Positions 34,121 through 46,340 are shown, counted from the stretch's first letter. The stretch: 64,000 nt of DNA from Paraescarpia echinospica (GCA_020002185.1 CM034539.1:27930221-27994220); one strand, 5' to 3'. A program made the numbers and translations. Notes: a model not told the origin generated them from the letters alone.

Positions 34121-34612
34121 GTGCCGATGCCGATCGACCCAATACAACATAGAATCAGCACGGGTCGTTTCGTGTTGTGTCACCGAAGAATGCACAAGTC
34201 GTCGGGTCTCCATCAAGGCGGTGACACGCGTCGACGCAGTCACACACGCGTGATGGCCGGTTTCATCTTGATCGCTCTTCTGCCGATTCTGCTTATGCTG
34301 AGTGGGGATGTAAATCCCAACCCCGGACCTAGCCCAACCCATAAACTCTTTTACCAGAACACTACTAGCATCGTCGGCAAATTACAAGACTTTAAAATTT
34401 TCTTTAGTGATCATGACTGCAACTTCATAGCGATAACCGAAACATGGCTGCGGGGGGATGTTTTCGACAACGAGGTACTGCCAAATTCATACAACATATA
34501 CAGAAAAGACATATACAGCACAGTTGTGGCAAACAACAAGAAGGATCGCGGCGGTGGTGCCTTGGTTGCAGTGAGTAATACATACAACTCCAAACGTAGG
34601 CTGGATCTGAAA
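34121..34612 (+). mobile_element. 5' part of a LINE with a 2A-like leader and endonuclease start
   Basis: One frame from 34121 encodes a basic leader, a hydrophobic stretch (GFILIALLPILLML, residues about 47-60) and then SGDVNPNPGP (residues 61-70, nt 34301-34330). This is a 2A-like sequence in the place where L2/CR1-group LINEs of marine animals carry one. The endonuclease starts next: LFYQNTTSIVGKLQDFKIF, ITETWL (catalytic Glu) and DRGGGALVAVS. Coding then runs into an (AC)n tract at 34617, and the rest of the element is missing. Losing the 3' end is unusual for LINEs, which normally lose their 5' end, so a later deletion or repeat-mediated break is likely. Confidence 0.75.
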
Positions 34613-34616
34613 ACTG

Positions 34617-34672
34617 ACACACACACACACACACGCACGCGCACACGCACACGCGCGCACACACACATACTC
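34617..34672. repeat. (AC)n microsatellite with GCAC interruptions
   Basis: Begins inside the LINE reading frame and marks its broken 3' end. Confidence 0.85.
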
Positions 34673-34689
34673 ATATATAATAATAATAA

Positions 34690-35526
34690 TGAGATAATTG
34701 TATAATGCCGTGCATTCAGATCAGAAAAACCTGTCCATATTAAAATATATCATTGGTAAAACATAATCACTATCATAACAATTTAAGAAAGATTAAAAAT
34801 ATAATATGTAATATAAAATATACCTTTGTAAAGAAATAACTTACGTTATGTGAAATAAAGTATCGGACAAATAAGTTAATAAAGCTGTACTGACTAAAGT
34901 GTGTATTAAACTAGTATAAGTTTTTGTTAACGCTGTACATAAAACTAATAGATAACAAACACTATTAGTGACTGCTTTAAAATAAATAAGGCAAATACAT
35001 ATTAAAATGCAAATAACATCACGTCAATAAGTGACAGGCATAGTTATCGAAAATACAAATTGCTGGTCATATCGTTGTTGCAAGCATAACCAAACTAGAC
35101 AAACAAACTTCGCTCGAAGGAAGGCCGTGATATTGCAGCCACAGTATTAACTATGTATTCGAGTATCTTTTTACAGCTTCACCGCAGGGGTGTCATTTTC
35201 CAATAGCTTATTGTTTTGAAAAGGTGCGGACCCGCTTTTTTATTGTTGTACGACGAATTTGTTTGCCCGAGCATTCGACGTTGCTGCGCGCTTGCTAAAA
35301 ATAAAATTATGTAATGCAGATGTGACGCGTTACTGCCTCAATGCTGGCGAGTGCTATATGAACGGCAGGAACAGATTGCAAAAAAACGCCACAGCTGACA
35401 CTGATTGACAGCGCATTTTGCTCAATAACAGTTTCTTTAATCTCCCGTCGGCATCTAGTCCAGTCGGCAACGTAAATAGGCCGTAAATCTACATTTTATA
35501 TAAACCACCAAATACAATGCTTAGGT
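34690..35526. other. No gene recognised
   Basis: Very AT-rich; only short ORFs and no repeat I can name. Confidence 0.5.
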
Positions 35527-35822
35527 TTCTGTTTAAAGATATTTATTTATGCCTTCTGTCGGGCTATTACTATTCATATAATTAACTAGTATACTGCAGG
35601 TACAGTCATAATAGCCACAACTAGTTTGATGTATACAATAACAGAAACAGTGTGCGAGTTGTAAATGAGCAATATTTATTGCCTATGCTCAAATGTCATG
35701 GCATAAATTACATTAGTGCAATTGTATTGACGCCAAGAACCGATTATTGTTCAAGACTCGACAAACAATAAAATGCATAAATAAACATGACATTCAAACA
35801 AAGATCAAAGGTGAGGGGTGTT
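35527..35822 (+). repeat. Direct repeat, left member of a pair
   Basis: About 290 bp repeated in the same orientation at 36783-37062. Shared words include 'ctgtcgggctattacta', 'gtatactgcaggtaca', 'ttgcctatgctcaaatgtca' and 'gacgccaagaaccgattatt'. Identity is high by eye, with a few indels. The word 'ctgtttaaagatatttattt' lies at its left edge and again just after the right member (about 37090). The pair could be LTRs of a small element or a tandem duplication. Confidence 0.75.
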
Positions 35823-36528
35823 AACCGTCGCCTACACACATACCTGTACAAACAGAGAGGCTGGGGTACTCGATCCCCCAGCAAGGCGTAATCCATAAAG
35901 GAGGTAGGCTAATCACCCCAACATTGGTAAGCAAACCATAACGAAATTTATGGAAACAACACATAATTAATAACGATGTTATGTATATATACATATATAT
36001 AACAAAACCACCAACTAGTAACACCTCATACAAAAATCAAGGGCGAACCGCCACACAAAACGTACTTATAAAAAAGTACCCGCATTAAAAACCCTGCGTA
36101 TACTACGGAACGTTCAGTGGTGGATAAAGCAATAATGCAAAACCTCGTGTACTAAACTAAAGCAGGGAAAAGCGGCAAAAAAAACACTTCGTGTACTACC
36201 TTTCTACGCTCAATGTTTCACAATGTACCTACACGCAGGGCACGAGCTGATCTATTAGACAACCACTGTTAACACAATATCAGGGAGGGTGGGTGGTAAC
36301 ACATACCTCTAAATAACTACCTTCGTTAACCGCCCACCTCTTAACATACCGAAACCTTATTGGTGATAGTTCAGTAGAGTACGGCAACTGTAAACAACTA
36401 GTTATCATTACCTGACTATGAACTAACTAAGAACAAGAATAAAATATGATATAGATTATATATAGCATCTTCTCGAAAAGTAATGGAAATCTTCATGCAT
36501 ATCTGTGAAGCTCAACATATGGCGTGGT

Positions 36529-36612
36529 GGAGAGGAGGAGAGGAGGAGAGGAGGAGAGGAGGAGAGGAGGAGAGGAGGAGAGGAGAAGAGGAGGGAGGAG
36601 GAGGAGGTGGGT
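36529..36612. repeat. Polypurine GAGGAG tract
   Basis: About 80 bases of G and A only, built on a GAGAGGAG/GAGGAG unit. Mirror-symmetric polypurine of this kind can form triplex (H-) DNA. The ORFs across it are artefacts. Confidence 0.85.
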
Positions 36613-36782
36613 TACGAAGAAAAGCACATCTGCTTCGATTGCGAATGACGATGCGACGGTCCTCTCGCGTGATCGTGTGGTGTCGGACCGTTAAGGGGTT
36701 GTCTGGTATCTTTGCTGACAGCCGTGCATGGAGTACTGACATTTAATTATTCCCTAGCAAAGACATAAACGCACATAAGTTT

Positions 36783-37062
36783 GTATTTATGTCTCCTGTC
36801 GGGCTATTACTATAAATAAAGTATACTGCAGGTACAATCATAATGGCCGCTGGTAGTTTGATGTATACAATAACAGAAACAGTGCGTGAGTTGTAAATGG
36901 GCAATATTTATTGCCTATGCTCAAATGTCATGGCATAAATTACATCAGTGCAATTGTATTGACGCCAAGAACCGATTATTGTTCAAGACTCGACAAAAAA
37001 TACAATGCATAAATAAACGTGACATTCAAACAAACGTTAAAGGTGAGGGGTGTTAATCGCCA
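36783..37062 (+). repeat. Direct repeat, right member of a pair
   Basis: Matches 35527-35822. The 960 bp between the two members carries no ORF of note apart from the polypurine tract. No TG...CA ends or flanking duplication is certain. Confidence 0.75.
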
Positions 37063-37849
37063 AAGGCACTGCTACTAGGTAACCGGGCCATCTGTTTAAA
37101 GATATTTATTTTCATACTGCACAAAAACGTGATATGACAGCATTGTAAAATAGCCAAAGTAGACATAATGCAACCAACGACTGAACTACCTTGATAAAAT
37201 AAATAACTACGTTTAGGTTACTGTACATAGTAGGCCCTTTAGTAGGATATCTAAGCGATAGTATCGTTACTTCCCGGGAAAAAACATGAACATTAGACCA
37301 TATATGTAACATTTCTGAACGTGAAATATATCTTTTTCAATACTACAACTGTTGTTGTATAAGTGTACAAATCTGTGTGTATCATTATGTATGTATGCAT
37401 GTATGTGGCCATGTATGTATAGCCATGACCTTGAATGTCGAGGTAAAACTTTTTTCTCAAAAATATTCCTGTTTTGGTTATATATAATAACGATAATGAA
37501 CCTCATATTTTTCAGTACCATCGCTGTTTTTGTACGCATGCATGCCGGATCCAAATTTGATGTTGTGTTCTTGACCGTGAATGTCAAGGTTACATGTCAG
37601 TAACCTGGAGATGTCAAGATCAAATGGCAATGATAGGGAAATTTGTACTCTTCAGCAGGGCGACTGTTTTTATTTTGACTGTTTTTGTGCATATATGCAA
37701 GCTAAGTTTATATACTGGTCTACTTTGTTTTACTTCACGGCCTACTTCTAAATAGGTAAAATTATTGAAACGGGAATTGGTAGCGTCTAGATGATGCTGT
37801 CAGCCACCTGCCGGACTCGAGACAAACGCGATGCCAGACGCTATTAAAC
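37063..37849. other. No gene recognised
   Basis: AT-rich DNA with short ORFs. Near 37420-37640 are loosely repeated phrases of the type 'atgaccttgaatgtcaaggt', which occur again near 39910; they probably belong to an unidentified dispersed repeat. Confidence 0.4.
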
Positions 37850-39840
37850 GCAAGTTCATAATACGTCGCCTGCATGGAAGCACGTGCGCTCATGTTCTTC
37901 AGCCTCGACCACATGAACTACAGTTGATGGGTCAGCGTGAACCTGGAGAACATAAAGACATTGCCGCATGCAGCGTTAACGATGTTCACACAAGGCGATT
38001 GGGTAGTGACCAAAACGATTCGCCGGTTCTCAGCAATGCCCGTCGACCAGGTGCACGAAAAGGAAAATGGAGGCGTGAAGGGGAAAGGAAGCATCACCGG
38101 TCTCACTGGAAACGCAGCAGCTCTCCAAAGATAGCTCCTCGCTGGACCAGAGTTGGCACGACCCCTGCAAGAATTTGAAACACAGATATCACCCGCAGCA
38201 CAAACAAAAACTACAACAAGAGTTCCATTCCGATGTGTCTGTACTTGTCGGTGTCATTCGGCAACACGGAAATCCCCTCGGGTTTGAGTGCTGCAGTCTG
38301 GTTATGCTCCACAGCCAAGCATGCGCAACACTGTCCATGGTGGAGACCATAAAGAAGCTGGAGACTGTGGGCCAGGCACAATACGAGGCATTGCAGTTGA
38401 ATATCCTACACGAAAAGAGCACATTATTCAGCACCCCAATCAAGAGAAACGGCTCTCCCGCGCTAAGAAAACCGAAGCTGGTGAAGAAGAAAGGCACGCA
38501 CCTGTCGAACATCAAGTCAGACGCATCACTGTTTGGCAAGTTGTACATTGCAAACCAAGTCCGCGATGGCGTCCCCGTTGTGTTTTTTTCGCACAAGAAC
38601 CAACATTTCCCGCCCTCCGTATCACAATTTGGAGAAGTGAAGTTTGGTACAAAGTCAGACCTCCTGTCTTGTCTTGATGTTCAAACCGAGGCTCCCCATC
38701 TGTAGACGCAAAGGGTTTTGACTGACCTGTCCTAACTCACACGTTGACCCCCGCAGGCTGTGCAACATTCCAGGAATACGCCGAGCAAGTGTTCATGCCA
38801 TTCATCAAGAGAGAACTTGAATCGACATCGAGGTTGGACATTGTGTGGAACAAATATACCGATACTAGCATGAAACTAACAAACAGGGAGAAGCGCGGAT
38901 ACGGTGGAAGAGTGCAAGTTACAAGACCAGCCAAGGTTCCAAAGAAATGGCTAGAGTTCCTGCGGGACTCAATAAACAAGGAGGATCTTTTGACGTTTCT
39001 CGGAGAAGCAATGGCCAGAGGACAAGGTGGTGTACGTGACAACTGGTGACAGTGTAGCTGCTCATGGGACAGTCATGGGTGAATTGTGTTCCCACGAGGA
39101 GCCAGTCGCGCGTGTAGTGTACCACTTAGGGGGCGAAGACAGTCGTGGTGCGCACAGTAGACACGGATGTTGTCGTCATCTTCGTTGGATTGCTCTTCTG
39201 TTTGACAACGACCGTCGGTAACTTCCAACTGTGGGTGCCATTCGGAAGAGGGCGAAACTTCAGAAACATACAGGTCAACACTGTTTCTGACAGCCTTGGA
39301 GAGCGGTGGGCTAAGGGACTCCTGATGTTCCATGCCATGAGAGCTGTGATGTAGTTCCAGCGTTCCATGGCGTGGAGAAAAGGACGGCTTGGAAGGCTTG
39401 GTCTGAATTTCCTGGTGTGACAGAGGCATTTGCAACCATAGCGAGGTCACAGTTTGCCAAGTTAGAAGTGGCTAGTCCAAAATTTAAGTTGATGGAGAAG
39501 TTCGTCATCACAATGTATGACAAGTCAAGTGCAGCTACGTCTGTTAATGAGGCAAGACGAGAACTTTTCATGAAGAAAAACTGTGCATTCGATCGTCTGC
39601 CACCAACAGAGGATGCATTGATGCAACACGTCAGGGAAGCATGTGGTCTTTGAGGTGTGTGGTTCGGCCGGATGTGCCGTCCTCAAAGGACTTTGGATGG
39701 ATGATCGAGGATGGGAGATAGTCTCCTCTTTGGTCAACCCTTCCTCAAGCTACCGAGGCGTGCCGGGAACTTTTGTCGTGTCGATGCTTTAAAGCTGGCC
39801 TGCCGTGCATGGACCGTTGCACGTGTTCCTGTGTCAAAAA
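37850..39840 (+). pseudogene. Degenerate copy of an unnamed invertebrate repeat-family ORF with XPG/PIN-like motifs
   Basis: The protein can be followed through at least five frame changes. FTQGDWVVTKTIRRFSAMP and DQVHEKEN lie at 37990-38070. A long stretch at 38175-38705 contains PIKRNGSPALRKPK, SDASLFGKLYIANQVRDG and FGTKSDLLSCLDV. ATFQEYAEQVFMPFIKRELE to WLEFLRDSINKEDLLTFL lies at 38759-39000. CSHEEPVARVVYHL is near 39090, RTVDTDVVVIFVGLLF at 39148, LLMFHAMRA near 39330, and RTAWKAWSEFPGVTEAF at 39381. The tail is Cys-rich: EACRELLSCRCFKAGLPCMD then CTCSC, at 39750-39832. I recall this block order from multicopy uncharacterised proteins of cnidarians and molluscs. The acidic HEE and DTD motifs resemble the XPG-I/PIN nuclease fold, which is inference. 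Confidence 0.6.
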
Positions 39841-40990
39841 GTGACAAATGATTCGTACACATATACAAAAACTTACATTGTATTGACAAACAATATATTT
39901 CACGTTCAGTAACATTTGACCTTGAATTTCAAGGTGAAGGACACCAAATCTGAAGTGGAGCTCCCCTCTAATCGGATTCGTCATGAAATTGTACATATAA
40001 AATTATGGTCCAATTTTCATGCTTTATCCGGCAAGTATCGATTCAACCAAAAATTGGCCATAACAAACCAGACTACATATAAATATGTGTATGGGATTAA
40101 TAAACATTATATAGACGTGTGTTACAATATGGTATATAGGTGCACTTAGCCATACATAAGCCTAAGCTAAGCATGTGGAGTCCAATAAACAAATGTGTAC
40201 TGCACGTCAAACATGCATACATGCTAAGTGTAGAAGAAAACCAAGCTCAGAGGCGCATCAAAACAAAAGGGTTGGTCACTCTCAAAATTACGGTGATGAA
40301 TATCTCTATGCCATTTAATGTACATGAGTCGACTTCTCGTGATAACAGGGCGAGGAACACATTAATAACAGTGGGGAATGGAGTCCATACTAACCATGCC
40401 TTCTTCCCTCGACCTAGGAAACCAAAGCATTAATGCCATGTCATGACATGTCATTAATGTTTCCGATATCGCAGGTTGTTGGCAGTGCGTGTGTTGCAAT
40501 GGGACAAAAGTGGGTTTCAACGCCAAAGCGACCATCTGTTTCAACAGCAAGCAATTACCCTACGTCGAATACATCCACATCTTCACACTTACCTGCGAGT
40601 TAACATAATTTATAATACGATAGAACTACTTGCAGTGGATTCCATTTAAATTCAATTAATTAGTTATCGCAGACATAATGCAAACGGTGTCATTGTTTTT
40701 TTCGTCTTGCTAATTTTATTCTGATTATTATTGTCGTTATGTCATACCAATGGGAAGACCGGTCCGGAGACGTATCGTTCATAATTTTTATAATTTTTTA
40801 AATAATTATTATTGTTGCACAGACATGTATTTCTTGCATGGTGACATATATGGCGACATATATTTCGTGCTTGATGACAGATATGGTGACATGCTACACA
40901 GCATTGAGTATACTAACTTCGTATGACTATGGTAAAACAAGGTTTTTGGTTTACAGTGGACAATCGGTTATATGTTTCAAACATAATTAC
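39841..40990. other. No gene recognised
   Basis: AT-rich DNA; short ORFs only. Confidence 0.45.
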
Positions 40991-43900
40991 TCATTTAAGG
41001 AATGCTAGCTAACGAATCATTTCCCTGGTTTCAAGGAGGTACTAATGTGAATTCTCTATTTAATGTACTGCAGCTAAATGAGGCTGCTGATGAAGATTTT
41101 CAACCAATACGTCATTCGACATATTATGATCTTGACAATTTTAAACTACTAGCAGAAACAAATAACGAACGGTTTTGTATACTTAGTTCAAACATAGAAT
41201 CTATTAATGCAAAATTCAGCGAAACTGAAGCCTTCTTAGAGGAACGTAACCAGATGAAATTTAAATTTAGCGTAATACACTTTCAGGAAAGCTGGCTCTC
41301 AGATAATGATGATATATCAGAGGGATATCATTGCATTACCCAAGGCAAAACATGTAACACTAAACGCGGGCTATTCATTTACTTAAGCAACAAACAGAGT
41401 TTCAAGTTATATTGTCTCTAAATCAGTTTCAACATTGGGAAGGACACTTTATCAATATAAATGGAGGTGGATTCTTAAAAGATATTATAATTGGAAATAT
41501 TTACCGACCTCCAAGAGACCTCAGTGAAAATTACAAACAGTTGTTTAGTGAATTCACACCAATTATCTCATCCTTTGACAAATCAAAATCCGACACCATT
41601 GGTGATTTCAATATAAACCTTCTTAAAATTAATGAAAGAGAGGTTTTCGTGTGATTTGTTTAATTATTAATATCTTATAGCTTTTACCCCCATATTACAC
41701 TCCCTACACGATGTTCAAATAATAATGGAATACTAATAGATAACTTGTTTTGTAAATTAACCGATCCTGCAATAAAAAAAAATCGTGTATTTTAACGAAA
41801 CAATTATCGGACCATCGACCACATTTTACCTTTCTAAACAAACTTCCACACAAAGAACCACCACCTAAATATATTAAAATTAACATACAAAATCAATAAG
41901 CAATTTCCAAATTCATAAATGAAATCACCTCATCAGATGTTTATAATAAACTTGATCAATCGCCTTTTGCTAATCCAAACATAAACTATCACATTTTACA
42001 TGAATTAATCAAACGCGCAAAAAACAAGCACATGCCATATAAAATAGTTAAGTTAAAAAAATACAAGCACAAAAGATCAACATGGATGTCATTCGGCCTG
42101 CTCAATTCAATACGATGCAGAGACAAATTAGATAAGACACTCCAAATGACCCTGCCTGATTCACCTGAAAATGTAGCAATTCGGACTAACCCGATAACGT
42201 ATATTAGCATACCTAAAAATACACGAACATCCAAACAACTGCATTATGAATCTTCTTTTAATAAATAAAAAAAAAAAAAAAAAAAAAATTGGGAAACTAT
42301 AAGCGATATTCTGTCCAGAACACGAGAAAAGAAAACTTTCCCTAAATCGTTTATATATAATGACGAAATTACAACAAACAAAACGATTATTGCAAACACA
42401 TTTAATAATTTTTTTTACCACAAATATTGGCTCAAATTTGACCAAACAAATCAGCAATGCTACTAACATAAATTACAGATATTATCTGAATGAGCAGTAT
42501 AGTAATTAACTTAATTTTTGAAAGTATTGACGAAGAAACTATGTCTAAAACAATAGCTAATATGCAACCAAAACAAGTTGTGGGTATGACGGTATTTCGT
42601 CACGATTACTAAAATTAGCTAAACCAGCAGTGATAAATCATTAACATTAATTACAAATCAAATATTAGCTACAGGTATCTTCCCTGATAAACTTAAAATC
42701 GCTAAAGTAATTACAATCCAAAACAATACCCAATTCAGCAATTATAGACGAATATCACTATTACCAGCTATATTAAAAGTAGTTGAAAAGATAATTTACA
42801 ACCAGCTAGATTCCTTTTTCAAAAGACAAAATCTCTTGTTCGAAAACCAATATGGATTTAGAACGGAACATAGCACTGGATTTGCTGCTCTTGAATTAAC
42901 TGATAGGATAATAATACACATGAATAGAAATGAAATTCCTATAAATATTTACCTGGACCTTTAAAAAGTTTTTGATACCCTGGATCATAAGATATTACTA
43001 AACAAATTAGAATATTATGGCGTAAAAAGGAGTATATTAAGTTTAATTAGAAATTACTTAACAGATAGAAAACAGTATATTGAAATAGAGGATGTAAAAT
43101 CAGAAATGTATAATATTTCAACTGGCGTACCTCAAGGCTCAATTTTAGGCCCTTCGTTGTTTATTGTATAAATTAATGATTTTGTCAAGGCCAGCCACAA
43201 GTTTAATTTTATAATATATGCTGATGATACCACCCAGTCAGGTACTCTTGACCCATTTTCAATATATGAACAAAATGGAAACGTAGACGTTGCTATAAAT
43301 TGAGAACTGGGAAAAATTACTGAATGACTAAAACTTAACAAATTATCTCTAAACTTAAGCAAAACTAAGTACATGCTTTTCAAAACAGCCAGAAGAAAAA
43401 ATGTGACTTCCTTATTATTAATCATCGATAATACTACTATTAATAGAGTGGCAGAGTTTAATTTTCTTGGAATAACTTTTAATGAACAATTTAACTGAAA
43501 AAATCACATTGACAAAATTTCAAATAGGGTTTTAAGGACGTTAGGTGTATTGAGTAGACTAAACAGTTATTACCTCTTAATATAAAGAGTTTATTGTACA
43601 ATACACTGATATTGTCACATTTAAACTATGGCGTTACCGCTTGGGGTTACAAATGTGACAGAATTCACAAACTTCAAAAGAAACTTGTCCGTTTTACACT
43701 CACAACTTACACGGGTTTGCAATGTATGTTAAACATTATTATTTGCAGACATATCCACCTGTATGTACATTACAAAATTGTTATATTTGTCATAATGAGT
43801 GAATAACAAACAAGAATACACATTTTATGTGTACCTCTTTGGATGAATAACCAGTCGTCCATTATCATGTATCATGTCATGTTCTAGGCCTTTCTTTGAC

Positions 43901-44103
43901 TTAATCTGTTGACTGATTATTGCTACTTTTTATACGCCAGGACTTGTCATTAATATAATTGGGTGGCTCCCAAGAGGGCGGATTTTGTGCCTTAGTGGGA
44001 ATCTCCCTGACCCTCACGTGATAATTTATATACAATTCTGCGATCATTATGCTTTTACATACTCACTTATTGAGTGATATGTATATGGGTCAAAATAAAA
44101 ACT
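40991..44103 (+). mobile_element. Non-LTR retrotransposon, near full length but degenerate
   Basis: Endonuclease begins ILSSNIESINAKFSETEAF (near 41180), with IHFQESWLSDNDD (catalytic Glu) and IIGNIYRPPRDLSENY and IGDFNINLLKINE in another frame (41412-41650), then QLSDHRPHF-type sequence near 41800. The reverse transcriptase includes NYRRISLLPAILKVVEKII (near 42740), NQYGFRTEHSTGFAALELT (near 42850), GVPQGSILGPSLFIV, YADDTTQSGTLDPF (catalytic YADD, near 43220) and LNYGVTAWGYKCDRIHKLQK (near 43625). Stops and frameshifts are frequent. A 24-base A tract interrupts it near 42267. It ends with CAAAATAAAAACTACTG and a (TGTC)n tract. It belongs to a different family from the L2-like and CR1-like copies; I cannot name the clade securely. 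Confidence 0.8.
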
Positions 44104-44133
44104 ACTGTATGTCTGTCTGTCTGTCTGTATGTA

Positions 44134-44166
<33 letters not shown>
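44104..44166. repeat. (TGTC)n microsatellite at a LINE 3' end
   Basis: About 15 units with two TGTA interruptions, directly abutting the LINE 3' end; probably grown from the element's tail. Confidence 0.85.
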
Positions 44167-44168
<2 letters not shown>

Positions 44169-44656
44169 GATTATGTGTGCTTATGACTGCCTATCCACCG
44201 AAAACGTATGACATTACACAGTGCAGCAAATAATGAAATAACCTCTGAGGGGTTCCGCTATATATTCTGCGTTCTCTTGTTGGTTGCTTGAGGATAACAC
44301 AACATAATACCTATCACATACAATATATATACTCTTCTGATAGTCATCAACTGGGATGCAATGTAATGTATAGGATGCTTTATTGCTGGGCATCTTCGTC
44401 AACCGTCCATCTACGCCTGGTAAAGATGAGAGCATCATCATCATCCAACACCTTTGTGCCGAGATATGGAGCACTCTTTGTTTGATACTCCAGTCAGTCT
44501 GATTGTCATCGCTGTCACATTTACTGCGTTTCAGTCGTTTCAGTCGTTTCCTCCGCGTATCTACTCTAACGTATTTCCACGTGATCTTAGCAGCTTAGCG
44601 GTGAATACCGTTTGCATTGCATATTTTTGACCCTGACTAAGTTTGTACTCGGAGTG

Positions 44657-44705
44657 AATCGCTGAAAGTCGTGCATATGTGCTATATGCACGACTTTCAG
44701 CGATT
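44657..44705. repeat. Perfect hairpin, 22-bp arms, 5-base loop
   Basis: AATCGCTGAAAGTCGTGCATAT at 44657-44678 is the exact complement of 44684-44705; the loop is GTGCT. Bases outside the arms do not pair. Confidence 0.95.
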
Positions 44706-45446
44706 GGGTTAAACGCACTTTTATGTATTGATACTTTTGATATTTATTTAGCAAAGTTGTTGTGTATGCCAGAGTATAGTACACAATGTTTTTGCATTTG
44801 ACAGTTAGAACATTATTTTCCAACTCCACCTACACCTGTGATATATATGGACCTGCCACCAACCACCTATCCAAGGATTCTTGATTTTTTTACAACACAA
44901 ATGTCACACATTTCGTGTCATTAACTTGATTAGGACACCGGCCTTCTGTTGTCGCTGGAAACACATGTTGTGGTTTATGCACAACAAAATGTCCATTCAC
45001 AAGTTGTAATTAAAGTTCAAGACGTGTTGAGTATGTTTTTGTTCGCCAACGTCAATTCGAAATATAGCCATTTGCGTTGCCCATTCTTTATCAATGATGT
45101 GTGTTTCTTTTCAGCAGTATAAGCACTGTCACTTATCTTATATATATATAGCTCAGCAAGAACTGTTAACAGGAATTCACATACTCGTGAATATGTTATA
45201 GGTATTCATATATGAACTCAACCTCGAGAGGCATTAATAAAATCATGTGCGAAAAAACAATGTTCATGGCGGCCATCTTGAATTTCAATATGGGCATCAT
45301 CGTTGGATGCTGCATACGACAGAAATGGATTCCTTGACCATGGATATGTTGGATTAGACACCAAGAACATGTTTTATGTTGGTTAGAAGCTGATAAATTT
45401 AGATAATGAATTTATTTGGCGGCCATTTATTTAAATCAAGACGGCG

Positions 45447-45480
45447 GCTAGGTACCCGTCGTTGGCGATGGGTACCTAGC
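45447..45480. repeat. Hairpin, 15-bp arms with one mismatch
   Basis: GCTAGGTACCCGTCG (45447-45461) pairs with CGATGGGTACCTAGC (45466-45480) except for one G-T position, around a 4-base loop. Confidence 0.9.
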
Positions 45481-45639
45481 ATTAAATGAATCCCTATATC
45501 ATAAACTACATCTGTGCCAATTTTCATGCTTTTGCAAAAAAAGTGCGCAATCATATCCCTTAGCCGTTTAGCAAGTTTTGCGCAGATGTCGTATATCACT
45601 TATGATGGTAGGTCCTATACAATCACACACTCTCATGGG

Positions 45640-46340
45640 AATTGAACCAATTCAACCCAAGCAACCCCACAGCCTCGCCCTCTCCGGGGAACTGAAACAA
45701 TTCAGCCAAAACAATCCGACAGCCTCTCCTTTTCCGAGGAACTCACACAATTTAGCCCAAACAATCCCACAACCTCGCCCTCCGGGGAACTGAAATAATT
45801 AAACCCGAACAATCCTATAGCTTCGCCCTCCCTGGGGAACTGAAATAATTCAGCCTTAGCACCCCGACAGCCTCGTCCTATCCGGGGAACTGAAACTGTT
45901 GAGCCCAAGCAACAACAGAGCCTCGCCTTCTTTGGGAACTGAAACAATTAAGCCGAAGCAATACCACAGCCTCGCCCTCTTGGGGAACTGAAACAATTAA
46001 GCCGAAGCAATACCACAGCCTCGCCTTCTCTGGGGAACTGAAACAATTAAGCCGAAGCAATAACACAGCCTCGCCCTCTCTGGGGAACTGAAACAATTAA
46101 GCCAAAGCAATATCACAGCCTCGCCTTCTCTGGGGAACTGAAAAAATTAAGCCGAAGCAATACCACTGCCTCGCCCTCTCTGAGGAACTGAAACAATTGA
46201 GTTCAACTAATCCCACAGCTTCGCCGTCTTTGGGGAACTGAAACATTTCAGTCCAACCAAGGCCACAGCCTCACCCTCTCTGGGGAACTGAAACAATTCA
46301 GCCGAACCAACCCCACAGTATCGCCTTCTGAAACATTTTA
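45640..46340. repeat. 50-bp minisatellite, about 14 units
   Basis: Units of the type 'cctcgccctctctgggg' then 'aactgaaacaattaagccga' and 'agcaataccacag' recur every 49-50 bp. CCTCGCC-like starts are seen near 45673, 45723, 45773, 45870, 45921, 45970, 46019, 46069, 46119, 46169, 46219 and 46269. The central units (45921-46169) are the most alike. Minus-strand ORFs with FQFP and EGEA repeats are products of the array, not genes. Confidence 0.9.

Larger units (their letters stand above)
44167..45639. other. No gene recognised; holds two hairpins
   Basis: AT-rich DNA between the LINE and the 50-bp minisatellite. Only short ORFs; the hairpins at 44657-44705 and 45447-45480 are listed separately. 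Confidence 0.5.

Noticed and set aside
45640..46340. CRISPR-like appearance of regularly spaced repeats
   Set aside because: The whole 50-bp unit repeats without unique spacers and the context is a eukaryotic genome; it is a minisatellite.
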